Source of the DNA: Nitrospiraceae bacterium
GTDB lineage: Bacteria > Nitrospirota > Nitrospiria > Nitrospirales > UBA8639
Direction: 5' to 3'
Length of the DNA: 64,000 nucleotides
Assembly: GCA_020632595.1 (NCBI GenBank)
Contig: JACKFF010000009.1
Coordinates: forward strand, 1-64,000
Positions within the stretch are counted from its first letter, which is position 1. The number at the start of each line of letters is the position of its first letter. Below the pieces are notes generated by a model. That model was given only the letters and a program-made list of their open reading frames with translations. It was not told where the DNA came from and made no database searches. A program made the position numbers and the translations under genes. Positions 57,595 to 64,000 of this stretch are shown one piece after another.

Positions 57595-58458
57595 ACAGGT
57601 TAAAGAAGACTGTTGAGAGTATTGCTCCATAAAACTTCTGGGCGCCAGTCCTTGGGTAAAGGAGTGGCTCCGTCGGTGGTTATAAAAACGCTCGATGTAA
57701 TCAAACACATCAACACGAGCTTCCGCCCGAGTTCCGTATTGCCGTCAATGAACCCGTTTGCGTTTCAATAAGCCAAAGAAACTCTCCGCCACCGCACTGT
57801 CATAACAGTTCCCCACGCCGCTCATGCTACTCACAATCCCATTTGCCTGCAGGAAGGCTTGAAACTCCTGGGCGGTATACTGTGTGCCACGGTCCGAATG
57901 GAGGATCACCGTCTCCGAACTCCGTCGTTGCCACACGGCCATCAGGACGGCTTGCATGACCAAGTCACGCGTGAGCCGGGGTTGCATCGACAAACCGATG
58001 ACTTGTCGAGAAAACAAATCCATGACCACCACCAAGTAGAGCCAGCCTTCTTGCGTGGGAATATAAATAATATCGGTGACCCATTTGGTATTTGGAATCG
58101 GTGCGGTGAAGTCCCGAGCGAGCTGATTGGTGATCCCAGCCGGGCGCTCTCCGGATTTCCGTCGCTTCCAGCACTTGGGAGCGGGAATGCCCCGCAAGCC
58201 CTCTCGGCGCATTAACCGAGCAATGCGATGTTTGCCACACCCTTCGCCTTGTTGGCGCAGGATCTGCCAGATCTTTGTGCTGCCATAGACCCCATCACTC
58301 GCCGCATGCAGAGTGCGAATAGCCGCCGTCGGACGTTGACAGTCTTGCGCCCACGGACTAGGAGAACGGCGCTGCCGCGCGTAAAAGCCACTTGGGGAAA
58401 CCCGAAGCAACCGACACATCACCCGCAGGGGAAACATGGTGCGACAACGTTGGATCAT
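57595..58458 (-). pseudogene. OrfB transposase of element A with in-frame stop
   Basis: IS3 OrfB transposase: MIQRCRTMFPLRVMCRLLRVSPSGFYA start near 58458, then IPNTKWVTDIIYIPTQEGWLYLVVVMDLFSRQVIG, LHSDRGTQYTAQEF and SGVGNCYDSAVAESFFGLLKRKRVH, with the DDE triad present. A TGA stop at 57745-57747 interrupts the frame where W is expected. The same frame then continues RQYGTRAEARVDVFDYIERFYNHRRSHS to the element end. The nonsense mutation probably removes only the last ~48 residues, but those are conserved. Confidence 0.8.
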
Positions 58459-58487
58459 GGCATCTCTTACCGTGAGGTCTTGGCGAA

Positions 58488-58564
58488 GAACGCTGCCGCT
58501 TCTTTTAAAAAATCCCGCTCTCGAGTCACGAGGGCTAATTCTCGTTTGAGGCGGACCAGTTCTG
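58488..58564 (-). pseudogene. 3' part of orfA of element A
   Basis: Encodes ELVRLKRELALVTRERDFLK and EAAAFFAKTSR, the coiled-coil C terminus of IS3 OrfA. Its 5' part lies at 60099-60290, on the other side of element B. Confidence 0.75.
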
Positions 58565-58633
58565 TGACCTGTTTTTTGATAGTGAGACAAAAATGGGCTA
58601 TAAGGTGAGTCGTTCTCACAAGGAGGGAACGAC

Positions 58634-58930
58634 ATGGAGAAGCGCAGTCGCCGAGTCTTCACCCCGAAACAGAAGTTTGCAATGTTGAAAGACATTGAGC
58701 TGTGTCCCACCGTCAAGGAGGGGTTGGAGAAACACCAACTCTGTCACTCGGTGTATCAAAAATGGAAGCGACAATTGGCGGTGGGCGTGCGAGCCTCCCT
58801 GCGGAACACGAAACCGCTGAAAGCTCCGGACCTTCGGCATCTAGAGACCGAAAACAAGACGCTTAAGGCGATCGTCCTCACGCAGTCCTTGATCATCAGT
58901 GAGTTAAAAAAAGAGATGAACTGGGACTGA
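58634..58930 (+). CDS. transposase OrfA of element B
   Basis: 98-residue IS3-type OrfA: N-terminal helix-turn-helix (FTPKQKFAMLKDIELCPTVKEGLEKHQLCHSVYQKWKRQL) and C-terminal leucine-zipper-like helix (LETENKTLKAIVLTQSLIISELKKEM). AAGGAGGG precedes the start. It is separated from OrfB by 17 bases, so no programmed frameshift fusion is needed. Confidence 0.85.
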   Translation: MEKRSRRVFTPKQKFAMLKDIELCPTVKEGLEKHQLCHSVYQKWKRQLAVGVRASLRNTKPLKAPDLRHLETENKTLKAIVLTQSLIISELKKEMNWD

Positions 58931-58947
58931 AGGGGAGAGGACGACTG

Positions 58948-60084
58948 ATGGACACGCAGAAAATGGCGACTCTTGAGACGGTGGAGGAGGCCCGACGGAA
59001 CGGACGACGAGTGGGCGACGTATTGGCGACCTTAGGGATCAAACGGGCGACCTCTTATCGATGGAAGAAGAGGGCGAGCCAGGGATCTTCTTCTTCCTCC
59101 TCCTCTCGTCGGGTGTCTTCCGTACTCCCGACAGAGCAGCACTGGATTGACGAGGTGAAAACGGCGCATCCCACCTATCGACATCGGCGGATACAGGGGG
59201 TGTTGCAGGCGGCGGGGCGCTCTGTGTCCGCGTCCACGGTTTATCTTCATCTGAAAAAACGGGACCAGGTGGAGCCGTATAGCCGGCGGGAAGCCCCCTG
59301 GAAGCAGCCGCGCTACGAAGTCCGGCAGCGGAATCTCTTGTGGGGCAGCGATTGGACGAGGTTGAGCATTGGGTATGTGCGGTGGTATCTGCTGACGATC
59401 ATTGATTTCTTCTCTCGCTATCTCATTGCCTTCGCGGTGGTGCCCACCGTCAACGCCTCCCATGTTCAGGCACTCTATCGGCAGGGGTTACGGGCGCAGG
59501 GAATCCCGTTGCATGCCGCCCAGAAACCCGCGCTCCGGGTGGATCGGGGGTCGCCGAATATGGCCTGGGTGACGCAAGCCTTCTTTCAGCAACTTGCAGC
59601 GGACCTCTCGTTTGCCCGGGTACGCCGGCCCACCGACAATGCCATCACGGAACGGTTTTACGGCAGTCTGAAACAAGAAGAAGTATATATCGTCGGCAAT
59701 TATCCGGATGAGCGCGCCGCCCACCACGAGATTGGGCAGTATATTGCCCGCTACAATCATGACCGCCCGCATCAGGCGTTGATGAACTTTACGCCCGCGT
59801 ATGTGCATCAAATCAATAATAAAACACGGGTATTCCAGGAACGACAGGCACTCAAGCAGACCGCGCGAGACAGACGCCGCGCCTACTGGCTTCAGACCCC
59901 ATACCCCCTTCAAGACGGTGAAACGAACGAAGGGTTCAGTATGGACCAGGGGGCGATCGTGGAATCTCGGGCAAAGATGGAAGACGATTTGCAAAAAGAG
60001 AAGGAGCAAAAATTCACATTTCAGCAAGAGGGAGCAATCTCCCCCACTAAGGACTCACCACATACGCTCATTTTGTTTCATTGA
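58948..60084 (+). CDS. transposase OrfB of element B
   Basis: 378-residue integrase-core transposase. An N-terminal helix-turn-helix region (GDVLATLGIKRATSYRWKK) is followed by the HTH_21-like segment HPTYRHRRIQGVLQAAGRSVSASTVYLHLKK, then the DDE core: first Asp in WGSDWTRLS, second in LRVDRGSPN, Glu in RPTDNAITERFYGSLKQEE. An unusual poly-serine stretch occurs near residue 48. The C-terminal ~90 residues extend beyond the core, and the stop codon falls within the right inverted repeat. GGAGAGG lies upstream of the ATG. The frame is intact, so this is the best candidate for an active transposase here. Confidence 0.85.
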   Translation: MDTQKMATLETVEEARRNGRRVGDVLATLGIKRATSYRWKKRASQGSSSSSSSRRVSSVLPTEQHWIDEVKTAHPTYRHRRIQGVLQAAGRSVSASTVYLHLKKRDQVEPYSRREAPWKQPRYEVRQRNLLWGSDWTRLSIGYVRWYLLTIIDFFSRYLIAFAVVPTVNASHVQALYRQGLRAQGIPLHAAQKPALRVDRGSPNMAWVTQAFFQQLAADLSFARVRRPTDNAITERFYGSLKQEEVYIVGNYPDERAAHHEIGQYIARYNHDRPHQALMNFTPAYVHQINNKTRVFQERQALKQTARDRRRAYWLQTPYPLQDGETNEGFSMDQGAIVESRAKMEDDLQKEKEQKFTFQQEGAISPTKDSPHTLILFH

Positions 60085-60098
60085 GAAAAAACTGGACA

Positions 60099-60290
60099 TT
60101 GATCGTGGGGCGTCCCCGGTCCAGAAAAGGCTTTGCACCCTCGCTGGTTTGCCTCTCGGCACCACCGCCTCAACATCGCGGCATTGATGCCCAAATCCTT
60201 CGCCACTTGGGTAAGGGCGCTTCCACCCTGCTTGGTGAGCTTGATGGCCTCCTGCCTAAACTCTTGGCTGTACTTTCTCCGTTGCTCCAT
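60099..60290 (-). pseudogene. 5' part of orfA of element A
   Basis: Encodes the N-terminal 60 or so residues of an IS3 OrfA with the helix-turn-helix (MEQRRKYSQEFRQEAIKLTK, VAKDLGINAAMLRRWCREAN). GGAGGTGTGTC precedes the ATG at 60290. The frame is cut by element B after PHDQ and resumes at 58564. Confidence 0.85.
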
Positions 60291-60353
60291 GACACACCTC
60301 CTTGCCTAGTATGAGGCTTTTTCGATGTGTCCGTAAAATCAGGGGAAGACCAC

Positions 60354-61049
60354 TTCAACACCGAGACTATTGCGTAAATCGGAAGCGCGTGCCGCGCCTC
60401 ATGCGACAGATGGGGCTCCGAGCGGTCTTTCCCAAACCACGGACCAGTCAGGCTGGCAAAGGGCACAAGATTGATTCCTACTTACTGAACGGTCTGAGCA
60501 TTGATCGTGCTAATAAGGTCTGGGCGAGTGACATCTGTTATATCCCGATGGCGAAGGGGGGTCATGTACCTGACAGTGATCATGGACTGGTATTCGCGAC
60601 GCGTCTTGACCTGGCGCGTTTCGAATACGTTGGACACTGAGGCCTGCAGGGAGGTCTTGCAAGAAGCCCTCAGGTGTTATGGAGTGCCAGAGATTTTTAA
60701 TACCGACCAAGGAGCCCAATATACCAGCGAGGCCTTAACCACAGTGCTCAAAGCCCATGGAGTGCAGATTAGTATGGATGGCAAAGGTCCGTAGGTGGAC
60801 AATGTCTTTGTGGAACGCCTCTGGCGTAGCGTGAAGTACGAGGATGTGTATCTAAGAGCGTATGAGACCCCCGCCATGCTGCGGGCGGGTCTGACACAGT
60901 ATTTTCAATTCTACAATGCGGAATGCCCTCATCAGACATTGAACCGCCAAACACCCAATGCGGTCTATTTTGCTGATTTCAAGACGAAGCAGGTGGCATA
61001 ACGAAAGACAGAAATTTCACTTATCGACCTGTCCAGAAATCAGGGTCCA
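60354..61049 (+). mobile_element. IS3-family element C2 (5' truncated)
   Basis: A relative of C1 in the opposite orientation. Its terminal inverted repeat at 61028-61049 matches that of C1. The 5' part is missing at the junction with element A (CTT at 60354). Its right end cuts into the OrfB of element D, so it inserted there. Confidence 0.7.
60370..61001 (+). pseudogene. IS3-family OrfB transposase of C2, frameshift and stop
   Basis: Pieces of the same OrfB as in C1: RLMRQMGLRAVFPKPRTSQA, IDRANKVWASDICYIPMAKG, then after a frameshift MYLTVIMDWYSRRVLTWRVS, FNTDQGAQYTSEAL, an in-frame TAG after MDGKGP (60792-60794), and NVFVERLWRSVKYEDVYLRA to the stop at 61001. The frameshift sits in a run of six G near 60559-60564, one more than needed, at the same position as the G-run frameshift in C1. 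Confidence 0.8.
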
Positions 61050-61636
61050 CTTCTATCCTTGAGCGCTTGAGTAAAGCGTTCACTGGTATATTGGCTGCCT
61101 TGATCGGTGTTCATGATGGTTGGACAGCCATATTGCTCAATCGCCTCCTCCAAGGCATCCATGATAAATTCCACATCCATCGTCACCGATACGCGCCATG
61201 CCAGGGCTCGGCGACTATACCAGTCCAGGATCACGGTCAGATAGACAAATCCATGGGCCATCGGGATGTAGGTGACATCTGAGGCCCACACCTGATTGGG
61301 GCGCGTAATGGACAAATTCCTGAGTAAGTACGGGTATACCGCGTGTCCTCGATGCGCCTGAGTCGTCCTGAGCGGGCAATAGAGCGCCTCGATGCCCATA
61401 CGCTTCATCAGTGTTCTGACATGCTTCCGCCCAACGCGGAAGCCCTCCAATCGCAGCAAATCTCTCAACATCCGCGAACCAGCGAACGGATGTGCCAGAT
61501 GCAGTTTATCCAGACAATGCAGCAAGGACAGTTCATTCTCATTGAATGGCACGGGTTGGTAGTAAAGACAGCCTCGAGACAATCCGAGTGCCTTGGCTTG
61601 GTGCGAGACGGGGAGTTTGTGGGTCCGGTCGATCAT
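61050..61636 (-). pseudogene. OrfB transposase of element D, truncated
   Basis: IS3 OrfB from [21 protein letters not shown] through the integrase core ITRPNQVWASDVTYIPMAHG, FVYLTVILDWYSRRALAWRV and MNTDQGSQYTSERFTQALKDR, where it stops at the C2 junction. The third acidic residue of the DDE triad is lost, so it cannot be active. Its ATG overlaps the orfA stop (ATGA). Confidence 0.85.
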
Positions 61637-61938
61637 GGCTTTACGCTCAGCAGTCCGGCCTTGCCGAGCGCCCCTTCTAAAAAATCATTCTCCAGCGTCA
61701 GTTGCCCGATCTTCGCATGCAGGGTTTTGATATCGACGGCAGGAGGCGTCTCGCGCCGCTTCTCATCGAAGGCTCCGGGGGCATGCTCCAGGAGCTGTGC
61801 TTTCCATTGCGCGATCTGGTTTGGATGGACCTCAAATTTCTTCGCCAACTCGGCGGTGGTTAAATCACCCTTCAGGGCCGCCAGCGCCACGTTCGCCTTG
61901 AACACGGGGTTGTGATTGCGTCTGATTCGTCGACTCAT
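61633..61938 (-). CDS. transposase OrfA of element D
   Basis: 101-residue IS3 OrfA with a helix-turn-helix ([46 protein letters not shown]) and a C-terminal helix [16 protein letters not shown]. It is intact, but its partner OrfB is truncated. AGGAGCTTATC precedes the start. Confidence 0.85.
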   Translation of the reverse strand: MSRRIRRNHNPVFKANVALAALKGDLTTAELAKKFEVHPNQIAQWKAQLLEHAPGAFDEKRRETPPAVDIKTLHAKIGQLTLENDFLEGALGKAGLLSVKP

Positions 61939-62020
61939 GATAAGCTCCTGTGAATGAGGTGAAAATGATTGAAACAGGTTTACTTATCCACTTAAGACGG
62001 TGTCAAATTGTCCGGGGCCA

Positions 62021-62353
62021 CCTCTGTATGCAGGAATGAATAATGAGCGATCAGGCCTCGGGATCTTTCCTCCTGCTCCGCCATGCTCAGAGCCCGACGA
62101 AATCGGCGTCGGGGCACCGAAAAGTTCTGCCATGACCGAAGACGCCCGGGTGGACCGACCCCGCAGGCTTGTCCCGATTCCGTCCGATGCGCTAAGGGAC
62201 TGGCCCTATTTCCATGGTTCCCCAACCGTGGCTTTCTGCGCCGCTGACAATTCGGAACAGCCTACTTGGGCCCTACCCTACACTCTCTATAGCAAAAAGT
62301 TTCAACATGGTGTGGCACTGATCGGTTAGACTTAAGATCGGCGTGTCTAAACC
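62021..62353. other. unassigned segment right of the IS cluster
   Basis: About 330 bases open in several frames on both strands without features I recognise. It may be a fragment of another mobile element; I cannot support a gene. Confidence 0.3.
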
Positions 62354-63595
62354 TTATTCAACAATCGAATCCAGAAGTTTGGCAAACTCCGCAGTCCTGG
62401 CTTGCCGAGAATGTTTGATGACTTCCATTTTGTTTGGGATTGGGGCGTGACCTTCGCTAATCAAAGAGAGAAATTCCGCAAGCCCGTGCATAATTTGCTC
62501 CTTGCAATCTAAGGGAACAATCGTTCTGATACCAGCGTCGGCCAACACATTTGCAGTATCCCCTCTTGGGTCAGTTAGCGCAAAAATAGGGCGACCAGCC
62601 CGAAGGTATTCATAAAGTTTGGCTGGAATTTGATGATTGCAGCTTGATCCTTGAAATAACAATAATCCATCACAATGCAACATTTCATGGAGAGCATCCT
62701 GGTAGGGTACGGCGCATTCAAATAGTACGATATCATCAATTCCAAGGTTCTGCACATGGGAACGATAAAACTCCTCATTACCACTGGCCCGTAGGATAAT
62801 CTTTAAATTCGATCGGGAAATTATTTGCCTTTGCTTGAGATCAGCCAAAGAGGAAAAAAAGGGAAGCGGATTTCGTTCAGATGTGTAAAGTAGCCCGCTA
62901 TGGACGAGAACCAGAGGTGTCTTGGAACGGTTGGTGAGAACAAACGCTTTTTCAATGGCGTGGAAAGTTTCTTCATCATACCCATTACCAGTAATCACCA
63001 ATTTGTTGGAAGGTACAGATGGAAAGCGATCTGCGTACATTCGACGTGTCCCTGGAGTTGTGAAAACAGCCGCTTGGCAGCGTTTTATCGTCATGCGTTC
63101 TATTATTTGGCAGGCCTTTCGTATTGTAGGGTCAGTGGGATAGTTGTCTTCGGTCATGGAATCTCGGAAGTCTGCAATCCAAGGAATTCGACAGAGAGAA
63201 GATAATGTCAGGCCGATCAGATGGGCTGTGGCGAGAGGGTAGGTTGACCAGAGAACATCCGGCTGATGTTTGCGTATAATCTGCAACCCTACATATACAC
63301 CGCCAAGCCACCAACTTACCCACCGATCAGGAATTGCCAGCCACTTAGAATACGAACCGCGAAATGCCAGATGTCGAGATGAATCCAAAGCAAAAGCCCT
63401 AAAAACAGGAACAGCCTGAGGAATCTCACTTAAACTTGGGGGCAAGATGCGAGGGTAAGCACGTGTATGGGCAGTTAAAATTAATGGTTGCCAATGATGG
63501 TTAAGAAGTTCCCGAGAAAAAGTAAGTGTTCTTTGGATACCACTACTTCCAAAAGAAGGAGGGTAATGAAATGCGATCATCAAGAGCTTTTTCAA
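62354..63595 (-). CDS. GT4-type glycosyltransferase
   Basis: 413-residue glycosyltransferase with the GT-B fold. N-terminal part: MKKLLMIAFHYPPSFGSSGIQRT and DVLWSTYPLATAHLIGL. C-terminal part: NKLVITGNGYDEETF, LVLVHSGLLY, IVLFECAVPYQDALHEMLHCDGLLLFQG and the nucleotide-sugar-binding region IPAKLYEYLRAGRPIFAL. It probably adds a sugar to an exopolysaccharide or surface glycan. The start is TTG at 63595, supported by GAGGT upstream; the first ATG lies five codons later. Located beside an O-glycosylation-ligase-like gene, suggesting an exosortase/EPS locus. Confidence 0.85.
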   Translation of the reverse strand: MKKLLMIAFHYPPSFGSSGIQRTLTFSRELLNHHWQPLILTAHTRAYPRILPPSLSEIPQAVPVFRAFALDSSRHLAFRGSYSKWLAIPDRWVSWWLGGVYVGLQIIRKHQPDVLWSTYPLATAHLIGLTLSSLCRIPWIADFRDSMTEDNYPTDPTIRKACQIIERMTIKRCQAAVFTTPGTRRMYADRFPSVPSNKLVITGNGYDEETFHAIEKAFVLTNRSKTPLVLVHSGLLYTSERNPLPFFSSLADLKQRQIISRSNLKIILRASGNEEFYRSHVQNLGIDDIVLFECAVPYQDALHEMLHCDGLLLFQGSSCNHQIPAKLYEYLRAGRPIFALTDPRGDTANVLADAGIRTIVPLDCKEQIMHGLAEFLSLISEGHAPIPNKMEVIKHSRQARTAEFAKLLDSIVE

Positions 63596-63699
63596 ATCTA
63601 CCTCAATAAATAGTATAAGGCTCTTCCGTAAAGGTTAACTGGAAACCAGTGGCGGATAAATTGTCTTTACTGGTGAAGGATCAGAAGTAACCAAGTTTT

Positions 63700-64000
63700 C
63701 TACCGTCCTTGTAGGGAGGGATTGTGATGGTTAATAGAGAATGAAACCTCGGAGGGGTGTTGGGTCAAAGCCGAACGCGTCTTAATGCTTTTCATAATAA
63801 TAATGATACCCACCAACTGATAGAAAAGATCGAAATACGCCGTGTCTAAAAATGTTCCGGCAATCATGTACGCGATAAGGCCAAGTTGTACCATGTTGAT
63901 GTAGGGAATTATCCAGTCATTGGCTCTCCCCCAACGACGAAGTTTGCGAAGACTGATGAAACATGAAAGAAACAAGAGGATCCAAAGAATAAACCCGATA
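63700..64000 (-). CDS. O-glycosylation ligase / Wzy-like membrane protein, C-terminal part
   Basis: Frame open to the window edge, so the N terminus lies beyond 64000. The ~100 visible residues contain hydrophobic segments (IGFILWILLFLSCFI, YINMVQLGLIAYMIAGTFL, YQLVGIIIIM) and the pattern MVQLGLIAYMIAGTFLDTAYFDL, which strongly resembles the C-terminal region of exosortase-A-associated putative O-glycosylation ligases of the Wzy/WaaL family. Its presence fits with prsK/prsR and the glycosyltransferase. Assignment is from memory of the pattern. Confidence 0.65.
   Translation of the reverse strand, partial: IGFILWILLFLSCFISLRKLRRWGRANDWIIPYINMVQLGLIAYMIAGTFLDTAYFDLFYQLVGIIIIMKSIKTRSALTQHPSEVSFSINHHNPSLQGR

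Larger units (their letters stand above)
58565..60098 (+). mobile_element. IS3-like element B, apparently intact, nested in element A
   Basis: 1534 bp with long imperfect inverted repeats: the outer 50 bases at each end match at 35 positions, starting TGACCTGTTTTTT on the left and TGTCCAGTTTTTT on the right. Two open reading frames lie between. Removing it rejoins orfA of element A (…PHDQ with ELVRLKREL), which locates the insertion precisely. Flanking bases CTG and TTG agree at two of three positions, so the target duplication is imperfect. Confidence 0.8.
57573..60353 (-). mobile_element. IS3-family element A, interrupted by element B
   Basis: Both ends are visible: 25-base terminal inverted repeats at 57573-57597 and 60329-60353 match at 22 of 25 positions, each beginning TGGTCTTCCCC when read inwards. 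A 3-bp direct repeat CTT flanks it (57570-57572 and 60354-60356), the normal target duplication of this family. Total length is 2781; subtracting the 1534-bp element B leaves 1247 bp, a normal IS3 size. It is oriented on the minus strand with orfA at the right. Confidence 0.85.
61050..62020 (-). mobile_element. IS3-family element D (3' truncated by C2)
   Basis: The 5' end is intact, with an inverted-repeat-like terminus ending CCGGGGCCA at 62020 and both orfA and most of orfB present. The 3' part of orfB is replaced by the end of C2 at 61049. Confidence 0.75.

Noticed and set aside
62000..62329. Open frames on both strands right of element D
   Set aside because: They begin inside the IS end and show no family features; cannot be supported as genes.

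Overview
This window looks like chromosomal DNA of a Nitrospira-type bacterium (phylum Nitrospirota). That is inference from gene content and gene order, not from a search. The supporting features are the block uppS-cdsA-dxr-rseP-proS followed by two bifunctional-nuclease (DUF151) genes, rplM, rpsI, argC and argJ; split glyQ/glyS next to a pyruvate phosphate dikinase and ribD; an hpnD-hpnE pair; the exosortase-associated regulators PrsK/PrsR; and many small proteins I know only as Nitrospira-type hypotheticals. By eye the G+C is near 50%, which would suit a marine N. marina-like lineage better than the GC-richer N. defluvii group.

Layout. 0.5-4 kb: a large RecB-like nuclease/SF1 helicase. 4-20.6 kb: housekeeping and Nitrospira-type genes, namely a secreted alpha/beta hydrolase, a minus-strand run glyQ-glyS-membrane protein-ppdK-ribD-EcsC, a small lipoprotein, a cupredoxin, a FolB-methyltransferase fusion, a PHP phosphoesterase, YjbQ and an SH3-domain membrane protein. 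21-24 kb: hpnD-hpnE (translationally coupled) and a type-4 uracil-DNA glycosylase. 24-27 kb: a small accessory island bounded by inverted copies of a dispersed repeat. It holds two genes in integron-cassette layout, an endonuclease/exonuclease/phosphatase-fold protein and a stand-alone SIR2-like protein, separated by a convincing attC-like site. 27-42 kb: PlsC acyltransferase, TldE/TldD, isoprenoid and phospholipid genes, RseP, ProRS, DUF151 pair, ribosomal proteins and arginine biosynthesis. 42-50 kb: two signalling operons, PrsK-PrsR and a GlrK/QseG/GlrR-like triad, each ending in a sigma-54 activator. 51-56 kb: two secreted proteins, one with a 1-kb internal duplication and one apparently cut off at its 3' end. 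56.4-62 kb: a graveyard of at least six IS3-family copies inserted into one another. 62.3 kb to the end: a glycosyltransferase and the C-terminal part of an O-glycosylation ligase/Wzy-like membrane protein, probably the edge of the exosortase/EPS locus.

How it fits together. PrsK/PrsR usually control exosortase-linked exopolysaccharide and surface-protein genes, so the secreted repeat protein, the propeller protein and the glycan genes at the right end may form one cell-surface programme that insertion sequences have invaded. The candidate for an undescribed system is the 24-27 kb island. It looks like a small integrase-less cassette array delivering a SIR2-like protein and an EEP nuclease-fold protein, both of classes seen in prokaryotic defence. 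Its mobility and function are inferred from layout only.
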